Shown here: positions 25,297-37,708 of the stretch, piece after piece
How the letters are laid out: each line of letters starts with the position of its first letter
Numbering within the stretch: position 1 is the first letter of the stretch
DNA from: Chromera velia
Taxonomy: Eukaryota > Sar > Chromeraceae
Assembly: GCA_018398765.1 (NCBI GenBank)
Contig: JAHBMJ010000380.1
Location: 1-49,006, forward strand
DNA: 49,006 nucleotides
Direction of reading: 5' to 3'
Notes under the pieces: model-generated
Told to the model about the DNA's origin: nothing
The model's database searches: none
What the model saw: the letters and a program-made list of their open reading frames with translations, nothing else
Translations under genes and position numbers: made by a program

Positions 25297-27289
25297 AGAA
25301 AGAAAGAAAGAAAGAAAGAAAGAAAAAAAAAAAAAAGGAAGACCTCTTCACATATCTGCGGTCATGCCTCCGGGACGTACAGCCTATACACAATGATGGA
25401 AAAATCAGATTGCGAGAACAAGAGGAATGACGCAGCCTTTTGTCCATGTATCGATAGATTCAGAAGACGTGAGTGAGTATTGACTTCAGCAGAAAAGAAA
25501 ATACTCTTCATCCAGACCTCACTGACCGACCAACCATTGCTTGACCGAAGGAGACAGGAAGGAGACCCATGTGGACCGTCAGGGCCAGCTGAGGAGGAAA
25601 ACAGGGGGAGCAGTTCTTGGGGGATTGAGCAAGTGGCTGGGCATCAAAAGAAAGACGAGCATAATGCTTGCTTGTCACCTCATTATGCAGGGCTAGGATT
25701 GTTTTCTCACAGGTTTTTGAGTAGCAGAGGTGAGAGTGGAAAAGGGTCAAAGAGGCAGCATAGAATGGAAGAGAAGAAGACGACATACAGAAACCCCCGA
25801 AGCAAGGGGGTGGACAAACTCACCAAAATAAAAAATGAAGAGAAAATCTCTGTGAGCTGTGAATGCCAGTGGACAAATCAGTCTGTGCTCAGGATCAGAC
25901 CCAGAAAGAAACGACAAAAGAAAATAAAAAATAGAGTGCCACATGAGCTCAAAGCAGTAAAGCACACACAAGCTCCCAAGATAAAGCATTCCCCTAGATC
26001 ACAATACGGAGACCTTCTTCGTGATTACATGAACGAGACAAGTTGCGCTACCTCAATCCTTTCTTTCCTGTCTCAGTAGTCATGTTTACGTTTACCCTGC
26101 GTTTCCTCTTCGCGCTCTCTCTCTTTCCATTTCTTTGCACTCACAGAATGTGACATTCTTTCTGCAACATAAAAACAAAATCAGACAGGAACCTTCCAAT
26201 GCCTTTATCTAGTCCGATCCGCAAAGTCCCAACACCTCTTTCCACCCACCTGCGCAGGAAGCTCCCCCTCGGCATCCGACCCTCCATGATATGCCGACTG
26301 CACAAACAAAGACCAGAAAGAACCCATGCAGCAAAAAGTACACAAGCTTGACTGACAGACAGATAAATGAAAAGAGAAGTTGGACGCATGATTGATTGTA
26401 GAAACTGATTCCGTAATTTTCTTTTGGTCACCTCCATTCAACCAGAAAGAGTGAATGTCAGAAGTCGCCAAAGAACGCAACTCGTTCTTGTTGAAACAAA
26501 ATCCCCCCACGGACAGCGACTTGAAGAGAGACAGACTGACGTACCGGTGGCGGCAGCCAGACGGCATCAACATCCAGGAAGTACTCCATCTCTCCCACCG
26601 GCACAGGACGGGGAAACTCCGCAACGATTCTGTGCTGCCAGGATACGTTCCTGTTCTTTCCAGATGCCAACAGAATCTGCAGACACAGAGAGAATTGAGG
26701 GGAAGCACCCAAGAAGAAAACAGACGAAGAGATACGGGGGAAGAACCGGCACGAGTAGAGCGCACTGAGTGAAAAAGCCAGAACACCAGTGACCGTTCAA
26801 GAAAGGACCCTAATTTCACCCAAAAATCCCACAAGAAAACAATCAAGGAAGGAAAAAAGCACTTTCTCCCCTTTCTTCCCTCTCAAAACTCACGTCTGTT
26901 GTCCACACTCCTCCTTCCCTCGTGTTCCCCCAAGTGCCTCTTCTCTGTCTGTTCTCATTCTCCTTTCCTCCTTCTCCCCTTCGGGAGCAGTCAGGACAGA
27001 GGACGCCCTCTTCAGGAACCAGGCCCGACGCACAGAGGGGACACGTGAACGAAGAAGGGCCCCGGAAAGATCCTGTCTTTGCGGGAGAGTGAGCTTCCGT
27101 GGAAGTGTAAGCAGGGGGGGGGCTGCGTGGGGGGGCGGGATCGCTTTGGCTCTTTGCAGGCTGTTGTTCGACTTTGCTGCTTTCTTCTGGAGGTTTCGAA
27201 GAAGACTCCGGATCCCAACCGAGAAGGTCCAGAGGGGACACCTCTGCGCAAAACATCAATGAAAAGATAGGGCATGAACAGCGCGCGCG

Positions 27290-27321
<32 letters not shown>

Positions 27322-27331
27322 TACACACATA

Positions 27332-27381
<50 letters not shown>

Positions 27382-30300
27382 AACAAAAACTCTTACTCTT
27401 TTCACGCTCTCTGAAGGGATCGAATGGCAAACTTCTCTTCATCAAAGGTCCTTGAGTGCATGCAAAGAAAAAAAGCAATTGAGAAACCCACCCACTGGCT
27501 GACTGACTGTCCCGTCCACCCAGGTCTAATTCCTCGAAGAGCTCATCGGCATCCACTTCATCATCAAGACCCAAACGAACAAGGGCAACCCGAACTTCAG
27601 CGCGATCAAAGACACCGTCCCTGTCTAAGTCGATCCTCTTGGCAACAGTAGCGAGGCTTCCCCACTTCCTAACCGCCTTCTCTCGGAACTTCTTCACGGC
27701 GCCGGACTTTTTATTTCGCAGAATCTCGGCAGGACAGCCGAGCAGTTCGCTCAGACTGATTGCTGCAAGCACAAGCCAGAAGGGAGAGAATCTAACTGAA
27801 CACAGGGAACAGGCAGAAAGAGAGTCGAGGACGAAAAGAACAGGGAGAGAAAAGATAGAGTCAGGGAACGCAGAAATAAATCTGACTCTGGCTTCGTCAG
27901 CCTTCCTCCCTGCCTGCCTGCCTGCCTGCCTGCACTGACTGACTGACTGACTGACTGACTGACTTCCGCTGTTGTCCTCATCAATTTCTTCGAAGAGTGC
28001 GCGCGCTTGCCGACCTCTCTCGAAACCCCAGCGAATGAGTGCAATTTCAAATTCCAGAAGTTCAATTTTTTTGTTCTCATTCAAGTCCATCACCTCAAAA
28101 GCCTTCACAAGAGATCCGTACATCCTGATTGCCCTCTTCCGAAATCTGTCTGCCAACTTTCTCTGCGCGATTCTTCCAGCATTGCCACCGGTTGCAGCAA
28201 TGGGAGCGGATTTGTCTCGACCTTCCGGACCAGCGTCGAGCATCACAGATTGCCTGTTTCTGCTCTTGCTGTTGCCATCGAAGTTGCTGCTGTCCGTGTC
28301 CTGCGAATCGCTGTCTGCGCCAGACGTCGAAGAAGCCTGTGGCGTACCGCCCAGGAGATCAGCCAGAGTGATCTCTGCATCCATCATTTAACACAGACAT
28401 CCATCGTCGTCAAAAATTATGCGTGCGATCAACAAGCACGGTGAACTCCTCAATCATCTCGAGAGCAGGTCTATCCATTCCCCCGACTACCCTACTCGAT
28501 CTGTCCCCCCTCCTGTGTTATAGCATTCCCGTGTCCTTGCTTACCGAACTCTGAGTCCAGCTGTTCGCTAATCTAGCTGACGGACTGATGGACTGACTGC
28601 TTGACCGCCTGACTAGCAGACTCACTTCCTTGTTCGTCCAGGTCTAGCTCCTCAAAGATTGCCTCGGCCTCCGCGCCCTCACTCCACAGGCCCAGTCGGT
28701 CAATCGCCACCTTCATTTCGGATCTGCTAAGAACGCCATCAAAGTTCGTGTCAAGAGCCCGAAAGGCTGTGTCGAGACTTCCCCACCTCCTCACTGCCGC
28801 TTGTCTAAAACGCACCACTGCCCCCGCACGTCTCTTTCGCTTTCTGAGGTTTTCTGGAGGGGAGCCGAACAGCTCCTCGAGACTGATCCCTGCATTCATT
28901 TACTCACGCACCGACGAATACCCTTTTTAAATACTCACTCACTCATAGACTGAACCACCCACTTACCTACTCACTCACTGACCCACCCACTTACTTGCTT
29001 ACTTACTGGCGCTCCTAAAGTCGCAGCTAGAAGAAAAACGAACGAAAGACCGAAAGAAAAAGACAGGAAGGAAGGAAAGAAGGAAAAGACGAAAGAAAAA
29101 AAAACGCAAACACTCAATGACTGCATGCATCGTGTTTTGGTTTGCACACCGCAACACAACAGAAACTAGTTGACTAATTGATTTCATGATCGACTTCTGC
29201 TGGACCAAGCTTATGATACGCTGACTAAGTCAATCGCTGATCCAAAAATACAGTGGCTGACCGACCAAACAGCCTGTTGCCTGCCTGCCTGGCGAACTCA
29301 CTAAAACGAACATCCATTGCTGACTGACTGCCGTTTCCATCTTTGTCAAGCTCTTTGAAGAGATCACGCGCCTCCTTCCCCGCAAGGTCGAGGCACCACA
29401 ACGCGATCTCCAGTTCCACTAGCTCAAGATGGTCATTCGAGTCTAGATTCATCATCTCGAAAGCTTTCACAAGAGAGCCGTACATTCCAATCGCACGTTG
29501 GCGAAATTCTTTCACAGAATTGGAGTCAACAGGAGGAACCCTCTGCTCTTTGTTTTCATCCTCTCCTCTTCTCCATTCCCCCTTTGCCCTTCTTGATGAA
29601 TCAGAAAGAGGCTCAGCTGCAACTGGCGATACACGAACAAGCGCAGGGTTCTGGGTTTCTACACTTCCCCTTTTCAGTCTGTGTGCCGTCTCTCTGTGAA
29701 GGGAAAGAGAGAGTGCCTGAGAATTTTTTTCGCGGTCCTCCTCCTCCATTTGCCGTCCGATTTCTTCTACCGACTTCAGGCCCTTTTGTCTCTCTCTATT
29801 CTTCCCCCTCTCCCTTTCTCTTTCCCTCTCGTTGAACCCTCCAAAGGCAAAACCTTCGAGAGACTGGAGCTTCGCGTCCTCCCACTCGCTTCGGATTCTT
29901 TCTTCTTCCTCTGCTTCCTTTTCAGAAGAGACTTCTTCTCCGACGTGAGAGACAAAGAGACGGGGGGGCATGGAGAGGGCCTGTACGAGACGGCATGTTC
30001 GGATAGTTGGAATTTCCTTCAGAGGTCGGGGCAACACCTCGACTGTCTTCTGGTTTAATTCCTCCGGATACAAAAAAGTTGGGCCTAAAGTCCCCCACAA
30101 CACCTCAGATTGTTCATCTGTAAGGTTCCCGTGGACCAAAAGAAGGAGACGGACAACGTCTCGGTAACACAGACGGGTGGGATACTTTCCTGCCCCCCCA
30201 TCTCTGACCCTCTCCTTCCTGAAACTAGGATGCCCCTCCAATTCCATCAACAACCCGATCGGCCCTCTCTGATATCGTTCGACCACGCGGGCTGCCAGAC

Positions 30301-31757
30301 ACGTGAACGCTCTCTCGGCCCATCGGTAGCTTCGCTGGACTCTACCTCCTACCTCAACCCCCCCCTTTCCCCCTGCCAGGACACTCGGCCTCGGTCCTGC
30401 TCTGGCATCTCTCCCCCCCCCGAATCCTAGAGCTTCTTCTACATCTTCCAGACACACCAACCGACTCTCCCCCTGAGTCTCCCCCTCTCCCCTTCTCTCA
30501 TCTAAAGGTTTTCCCAGAGTCAGTTGCGATAGAAGAAGAAGCGTGCGGATGTCAGAGGGCACTTTCAGATCAGAGAGTGCAGCTGCCAGATGCTCTAATG
30601 GCAGCAGATCATCCGCATTCGTGTCGTAAAGGGAGACGAAGTCCGACAGACACAATCCTTGCCGACCCAGAGTCTTCTGCAGTCGCTCATCCAGAACATT
30701 CCGGAGCATGACCAAATGAGGCAACCGCTGTCCACCCTCTGTCTCCCCTGCTGGCGGCATAAATCGTCTGAGCAATGCAAGATAGTCGATCCAAACCACG
30801 CCCCCCCCTCTCTCCATCTCTACTGCGTGTTCCTTTGCATACTCAACCAAGACTTCTTCCCTCAAACGAGACATATAGGGGTCAAGAAACCGGACTGCCT
30901 GGAGAAAAGAGGGAATGGAGACCACACCCCTCTGCGCCCCATGAGGGGCCTCTGCTCTTCTGAAGGATTCATGCAAAGAGATCCCCAAAGCCTCTGCACG
31001 AGACACCAAGTGCATCAGAGTCTCGCCACAGAAAACCACAGGGTGTTTATTTATATTTTCACTCTCTTCCCGTCTCCTCTGTACATCCTCATGTTTCCAC
31101 CCTTTCCTCCACACAGCCATCTCCTCCTTCTTCTCCAACAACCCAGCCAAACGAGTCTGAAGCTCCTCCAGAGGGAGCGCGGGGCTGGGGGCTCTCCTTC
31201 CCCAGCAGTGCAGAGGGAGCTGGAGACATAGGGTCTTGCAGGGCTTCAGAGACTCGAGGGTCGGCAGGAAGGCCTCGCCCACCTGCATGCATGCATGCGG
31301 TCGTTCCACACGCAGAGCACAAATTCAGACGAAAAGCAAGATTGAACGAGAAAATCTGCTCATGGGACATGCTTAGTGTGGGGCCACGTGTGTTTTGAGA
31401 TTTCATTCGTACGAGAGTCTGCCTTTTTCGGGACACACGGGCCGTCAGAACAAGGCGCATAGACCCGAAGGCCTCAAACACGTTGCCAGAAGAATTGCCA
31501 ACGGAGGGGAGAAAGTCATACATGCGCATGCAAGGTGCTTTCAATGCAGAAACTGGAGCCAGATACGTATCCGAATTGTTTCTGTTGATTCTTTCCATAC
31601 ATTCAAGTTCAAAAGGAAACCCCCGCACGAGAAAACGATGAGAGTAGCGGCGAGCACAGTGATGACCCACCAGGCTGAGATTCTCGTTGTATTCGTCGAT
31701 CCAGAAAACCTGAAGGACAATTCTGGGCATCTGCATGGAGTGCATTGACGGCATCAT
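22696..31757 (-). CDS. Multi-EF-hand modular calcium-binding protein with zinc ribbon
   Basis: Exons inferred 5' to 3': 31757-31413, 31282-29329, 28889-28626, 28374-27964, 27762-27508, 27243-26894, 26676-26545, 26297-26250, 25202-25107, 24882-24686, 24350-24304, 23988-23926, 23574-23256, 23042-22940 and 22782-22696, about 1556 residues with all phases consistent. The first half has one EF-like loop (DTNADDLLPLEH). Then come four modules, each with a GSL helix and an EF loop (NLDSNDHLELVE, DTNFDGVLSRSE, DLNENKKIELLE, DLDRDGVFDRAE). Each ends in a second loop completed by the next exon. A C-x2-C-x11-C-x2-C zinc ribbon (CPLC, CPDC) follows, then unrecognised exons. The role is probably calcium sensing or scaffolding; partners are unknown. 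Modules two and four have canonical first loops; modules one and three lack the loop Gly. The exons from 24882 leftward are tentative and could belong to a separate gene. Confidence 0.65.
25257..25335. repeat. (AAAG)n/(AG)n purine tract in an EF-hand gene intron
   Basis: AAAG units, a central AG run and a poly-A stretch lie just upstream (on the minus strand) of the exon at 25202-25107. On the coding strand this is a long CTTT polypyrimidine tract within about 55 bases of the acceptor. Confidence 0.85.
27286..27378. repeat. (AC)n microsatellite in an EF-hand gene intron
   Basis: AC dinucleotides with a few AT interruptions run for about 90 bases inside the intron between the fourth EF-hand module exon and the zinc-ribbon exon. 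Confidence 0.95.
27900..27963 (-). repeat. (GTCA)n then (GCAG)n repeat at a 5' splice site
   Basis: On the minus strand the intron after the third EF-hand module begins directly with GTCAGTCAGTCA units and passes into GCAG repeats. The donor GT is the first base pair of the repeat. Shorter GTCAGTCAG copies start the introns at 29328 and 27507. Confidence 0.8.
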
Positions 31758-33217
31758 GCAGTGTTGGGAGGGGTAACTGTGAATTCACAGCGCAAGGTTT
31801 CGTTCTGGAAATCCAAATTGAAAAATCCTGTCTGTGGAAGCTGCACGGAGCGATTGATGGTCACGGTGCAGCCCTCGGAAAGAAATTGACCTCTGTCTTT
31901 CCGGATGACTGTTGCGCGGAGGGCGCAACGTGTGCACAGCAGACTCTGCCCTCTCTGAAAGCCTCCAACATTGTGGGAACAGTTTAAAGGGATCTGGGAG
32001 CACGAGAATTTACGGAGACCTACGCTTCACTGTCCCGCACAGACGTACATCGTTGCTGGAATGACAGTCAGAGGTATATATGCTCCAGCTCTGGAATGAA
32101 GCTTCAATGCATGTGCGAGTGGAAGCTTCCGGAATCCTTTTCAGGCTAGCTTTTGCCTGACCTTCTTTTTGCGACGGTGCCCCGCATGGATGCATGTGGT
32201 CGCGGACCTGCGGAAAGGAACGATATAGGAACGATGCATATATCGCCTCGGGGGGCAGCTCAGCTCTGCTGAGATCAGCCGAGAGGCCCTGAGATCGCAC
32301 GCACTCGCATAACGCATTTTTTCATTTTTGAGGGGGGGATCGGTTCTGTCTCCGTCACGGTCGGTGTCGCCCGAGTTTCAAAATGTGCCCCTCAAGCAAC
32401 TCGCACGGAGCCGCGATCGCACATGCCTGAATTACTTTGCGCATGCGTGCCCCTCAAGTAACTCGCACGGATCGAGTTGCACATGCATACGACGCGCGCG
32501 CGGTCCCGAAAAGCATACTTCGCTGCCGTGGCCCCCGCCCCATGGCAGCACACAACTTAGACATGCCCAAGCCCCCGATGGTGTGCATCAATTAGCGGAC
32601 CCCTAAATAGCCCGCCGAGGCACTCACCCAACTGGTTGGGTGTATCCCGTATATATATATGCCTATACAGTTAATCCGCATATAGGCACCTCTCAGTGCA
32701 CATGCATGACCTAGCTCTGCCGCGCGGGGCAAACGGGCCGAGATCGCGACGAGACAGGTGTTGTCCAACAAATTGTTCAACGTTGTTCAATGTGTGTCGA
32801 CATTGATCGACATTGTGTCGACGTCCACTTTTTCCGACCTCATGGCCGTCTACGAGCCCGGAAAATCACGAAAACTGCAGACGTACTGCAGACCTCGGTA
32901 CGATTCCGCTGTCACATGAGGGATCATGCACTGCAAGATGGAGGAACATCTACGCTTGTTGCAAGTTCAGATATATATGTCCTACTTGAACTCATTTCTG
33001 CGTGTTCTGTGCTCAACAACGAATTGGATCATGCTGGGGATCGACACGTAGACGGTGCTTTCGGTCGTTGCTTTGCAGAATTCCTTGGAGAGATTTAGTG
33101 AGTCCCTCTTTTTGGTGCAGCAGCGGAGGCAGCCAAAGCGTGGGCATTCACGTATATAACTCTTCGGGCAAGGATCCAGTTCCTCATTGATTCGGTCCAT
33201 TGAATCATTCAGGCCAG
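31758..33217. other. Intergenic DNA between the EF-hand gene and the MFSD5-like gene
   Basis: The two flanking genes are divergent, so promoters for both should lie within this 1460-base stretch. It holds an imperfect duplication near 32386-32472, a short ATATAT run near 32653-32660 and repeated TCGACATTG words near 32798-32822. No supported gene is seen; short frames here lack coding character. Confidence 0.5.
32386..32472. repeat. Imperfect direct repeat, two copies
   Basis: GTGCCCCTCAAGCAACTCGC at about 32386 recurs at about 32449 with one C-to-T change, each copy followed by ACGGA and then a CATGC-rich segment. The unit is roughly 62 bases. Function unknown. Confidence 0.75.
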
Positions 33218-35748
33218 ATGGCGGCAACAGAAGCCGGCACCCTCCTGAGCGTGCAAGCAGATGTTCAGACCGCACAAACGACGACAGGACCCCCACCGGA
33301 GGCCGCCACGACTTTCCTCAGGCGCTCATCAGAGCAGACAGCAGGACCCTCACGGGTGTACACTCGGCTGACAGTCCACTTCTGGCTTTTTCTCTGTCTG
33401 GCTGCTTTTGCTCTTCTTCTTCGTTTACGTTCCTGGTACATTCACAGGAGGAAGGGGGGAGTACAACGAGAAGACTCAGCGCTCCAGACGTTCCGGCAAA
33501 AGTTTTTGGCCGTCTACCTCGCAGCTGTCACTTCTGACTGGTCAGCTCTCGAAGACGTGCGCTGTCTGTCGGTCTAGCTCGTCAGTCTGCGTATCGGTCT
33601 GCCTGTCTGTCCGTCTGTCCATGCGTCTGGTTACCAAGTTTTTTTCTGCCAGTCTGCATGTCCGTCCGTCTATTTACCCCTTCGTCTCTGCGCCCATCTC
33701 TTAATGTGCCTGTCTGCTTGCCTGTAGGTTACAGGGTCCGTATATGTACCAGCTGTACAGAGAGTATGGTTTCGGAAAGGGCGCAATCGGTGTGCTCTTG
33801 GTAGCTGGATACTTCTCGGCAGCTGTCGGTCTCTGCATTCTCCTTTCTTTCTTCTTCACTGCTCCTTTTTTGTGTGTGTTCTTTGTTTGGATCCGTCCTT
33901 ATCCTTCATCTCCTGCTGAAGCCTTTCTTGCCCCCTTGCGTCTGCACCACTTATCCTCTTTGGTCACACTGTTTCACTCCCCTTCCTTCGCTCCCGGTTT
34001 TCCCCTGCCGCGACGTGTCTCTCCTCATAGCGTAATCATCGTCGTCTGTGCGTTTGTCCAAATGCCCGTAGTTTCCGGTTTTATGTGCAATTCTGCCCTG
34101 CCTTATGCTTGAGTGCGGCAGATAAGTGGAGTGGTCGTGGGTTCCTTTGCTGACGCGTTCGGACGCCGCCTCTCTTGTCTCGTTTACTGTATTGCTTACG
34201 GAGTCTCCTGCCTGGTCAAGCACTCCTCGCGGTTTGCGATGCTCTTTGTTGGTCGGGTGCTGGGTGGCATCGCGACCGCTCTTTTGTTCAGCGTCTTCGA
34301 TGCGTGGCTGGTGACTGAACACAAGTCAGCCAGCCTTGCACCATATTCCTTCGCTTGTTTGGAGTGACATTGCGCTAGTACCTTCGTGATAAAATGAGCA
34401 GCCCAGAGTCCCTACGATGAATTTCCTCGGGAGGCTGTCTTGAATCAAGTGTTGGTCAGTGACTGTGACTTGGTGGAGAAAAAAGGAAGCGACGGATAGG
34501 GAAAGTGGGTAGTAGGTGTGCAGGCAAAAAGGAGAGAGAATCGCACGGGGGAGGCACATTTGTTGCGGGGCGCCAAATCAAGGTGCACAACGATCTTCCA
34601 TCGCGTTCCCTAGACTCATTTCTGTTTCTACAGCCGTCTGTGTGTGTGTGTGTGTGTGTGTATTTCCATTTGAATGGAATCGATCGATGCGCAGACGGAA
34701 AGGGTTTGACGACAAAAGCCTCGGCGAGACTTTCCAGAGTGCCAACGAGTGCAGTGCTCTGAGTGCGGTGGTGTCGGGTCTGTTTGCGGCCATCGTGGTG
34801 GAATCCGGAGGGGCCGTCAGCGCTTTCGATTTGGCCTTTGCGTTCCTGGTCCTCACAGCTGTGCTTCTGCTGGCTCTCTGGTGAGTCACAGAAATTGAAC
34901 AGGCGCAGAGTCAGAACTGCCCATCTAGTCAAAGAGAGAGACTCGGTGCTGAAATCGAAAAGGACGTGAGGGGAGGCATCAGATTCGTGGAACGAGAAGG
35001 AGAGTAAGGAGGGAAAGGAAGACTGTGCTTCCCATTTTTGGTGATTTCAATCCTTTTGGTAATTACACATGTCACTCATCTTCTTTTGTTTTTTAATCCT
35101 GAATTCCATTCAGCCCCTCATCCACTGTTCGTTCTCTTCGCACAATCATTTTTTTGTTTTGTTTCAGGGAAGAGAACTACGGGAGAAGTCCCACAGCGGC
35201 AAAGAGACGGTTGAGTGGCCTTTTTGAGAAGAGCACGTCGTCGTTAGATGACGACACCAAGAGGCAGAAGGAGAAGAGGGAAGGGGGTGACTGGGCCGAG
35301 ACCGGAGCTCTCCTTCGAGAGGGCCTCCGTCTGATGTGGACGCGCTCGGATGTAGCCTCATGCGGGGTGATGCAGGTAGGTGCGTCAATTAACGTTTTTT
35401 TTTTTTTCTGTCTGCACGTCTGCTTGGCTGGAGGGACAACAGGGAGATGAGGGAAAGTATGCAACGCTTTTTTGTATTATTGATGATACCTGGTCCTCTC
35501 TGTTTTTCTCCATCCGCCCCCCATCTTTTCGATATAGTGAGAAACACCCAGCCTCCCCGTAATTGTTTTTTACCAGAAAGACCCTTTGGAAAACAATCCC
35601 TCTGGAATACAGGAAGGAATTTGCTGGAATGACTGCGATCGTCAGTCTTGATATCTTCCGTCGTCGGTCTCTCTTCAAATGGAAGAAACGAAGAAGGGCA
35701 ATTCCTCGACAGGCCTGGATTGGCGTCGCTGTCGGTTTTCATTCTTCT

Positions 35749-35796
<48 letters not shown>

Positions 35797-37708
35797 TCAC
35801 AGAAAGACACTGACGTTGAATTAATTTTTTTCTCCATTGCAGAGTTGCTTTGAGGGTGCGATGTACACGTTCGTGTTTGCATGGACCCCTGCCCTTCCTC
35901 CGAGTGTGAACCATGGGATGATGTTTGCGTGCTTCATGACGGCCTCAATGCTCGGGGGTTTTGCGTACGAAGAGGTGGGTTTTCTGCGACTGTGCGTGCA
36001 GACAGGCGGGAGAAGGAGGGAGAGAAGGAAACACAGAGATTACCTGTGGAGGGAGACGCGGCCCATTTGATTGTTCTTTTGTCTTTCCTCTTTTTCCTTC
36101 GGTAGTTCCATTTCATCCTCCCTTCCATCTGTGAATGACGGGACCCATCTAAGTTTGTGGTGGTGGCTCTTTCCTCCTCGTTTAACTCGATGGAAGTGTT
36201 CAGCTTCAATGTGTAAAGAATTGTTTGCGCGATAAATCGATGATGTTGCAAGCAGCTTCGATGTCTCGCTTTGTCCCTATGACGGTCCTTCTGGCTCTCC
36301 CTTTGTTGTCACGCATGCTTGTGAGTATTCCTCTTTTGATTGTGTGTAAGTGTCTCTGCTTTGCACGACCGTGCATACAGTTGCGCCGTTTGGAGTTTCT
36401 TCCCGTAACGGTCCTCCATCTGCTTTTTGGGTCTTCCTCTATCGCTCTGTTGCTGCCTGCTCTCTCCGGATCCCCCTCCATCCGGACATTCGCTTTTTTG
36501 ATCTTTGAGGTCAGGAAAGGGGTGTGTTTGCTTGAGGGTCCGTGTCAGTCACTGGAAGTTTCATGTCTTTCCACGCCTTTCCGCATCACTCAGCTTGGTG
36601 TCCATGCTGCGAGCTAGCTTTTGATCACCCTAGTGCCTGCCGTTTCGTCATCAAGCAACCTTATGCACTCACGTGACCGACCACATTGCTTCTTTCTGCC
36701 TACAGTGCATGCAGGCTTCTTTCTTTCTGCAAAAACACAAAGAATGAATCCCTTTGCCGCTCTTGAATATGCCTCCTCACCGGCCCCCCTCGAATGTTTT
36801 CCGGCATGAGAGGATGGAAAGAGCCGGGTTTTTTTTCTTTCGAGCGTGAATTTTCTTCGATTGAGATCTGTCTCTCTCGCACTGCACCCGTCTGGCTCTC
36901 GATACTTGCAGGTTGCGTGCGGGTGCTACTTCTGTGCGTTCTCTGTGGTGAGGGCCGGTGCGGTGCCCGATACAGCCCGTGCCACCGTGCTGACTTTGCT
37001 TCGCGTCCCTGTCAACATTCTCGTTGTGGCCACTTGCCACGTGAGCGCGGTGTGGGGGGAGGAGTCGGTTTTTGCCATCTGCTCTTTGCTCCAGGTGGGT
37101 CGCTTCGATTATCCGGGACAGGAAGGCAGGAGAATGAAGAAAAACTTTCCTTCCGTTCAGCCCCATTGACAGTTCGATCGATCTGATTTCTCTACAGATC
37201 GCAAGAAGGGACGAGAGGGGTCCTCGTCGGGGAGAAAGAGATCAAGACCGTCTGCATGGGCGGGGAGAGGCTTGATGTGAAGAGAAAATCAAATGGGGTT
37301 CAGATGACACCGACTTGATGGACTTGAAAAATGGCCACCCATTTCGATAAGAAAAAAACAGCGGGACCGAAACAATTTCCTCAGTCCGTCAAGGCACTTT
37401 CGGAATCTCTCTATTCACCCATTTGCGTGACTCACCGATCACTCTGTTGTTTGCAGTTTTTTGCCCTCTTCGCCTCTCTGAGGGTGCGACCTCTTCTGAC
37501 CCTATCAGGAGAGAAGGGAATCGAGGCGAAGAAGAAGAGAGACGTCAGTCCTGTGGGACCAAACGCGCCACCCGTGTCGTCTTTGGTGAGTCCCTGTCGC
37601 CTTGTGCCGGTCTGCCTGCCTGTGTGTGATGTGACTGCAGTGATCCCGTCTCGTCTGACCGCTTGGCTGTCTGACCGTCCGCATCTCTTTCTGACAGACT
37701 CCCTCTAG
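33218..37708 (+). CDS. MFSD5: MFSD5/MOT2-type molybdate-anion transporter (major facilitator)
   Basis: Ten exons are inferred: 33218-33540, 33728-33824, 34122-34324, 34695-34880, 35168-35375, 35843-35978, 36256-36320, 36381-36509, 36912-37094 and 37457-37708, about 593 residues. MFSD5 proteins are multi-pass transporters linked to molybdate uptake. Family landmarks are FLAVYLAAVTSDW, QGPYMYQLYREYGF, the cytoplasmic motif GSFADAFGRRLSC, GRVLGGIATALLFSVFDAW, LALWEENYG, FVFAWTPALPP, CGCYFCAFSVVRAGAVPDTA and RVPVNILVVATC. The N-terminus has a polar extension of about 45 residues and one hydrophobic segment (FWLFLCLAAFALLL) before the family core. The border of exons 6 and 7 is uncertain, because the strong donor at 35975 does not keep phase and a weak one at 35979 does. 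The last exon may have another donor at 37585. Confidence 0.85.
34639..34661. repeat. (TG)n in an MFSD5-like intron
   Basis: A TG microsatellite lies about 30 bases upstream of the exon 4 acceptor. Confidence 0.9.
35749..35795. repeat. (TC)n followed by (AC)n in an MFSD5-like intron
   Basis: TC repeats (35749-35774) change directly into AC repeats (35775-35795), about 45 bases before the exon 6 acceptor. The TC run may act as an extended polypyrimidine tract. Confidence 0.9.

Noticed and set aside
25480-26079. A 199-codon plus-strand frame, Lys-rich
   Set aside because: It lies within an intron of the EF-hand gene on the other strand and lacks an ATG in context, a domain or splice partners. 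Chance in purine-rich DNA is likelier.
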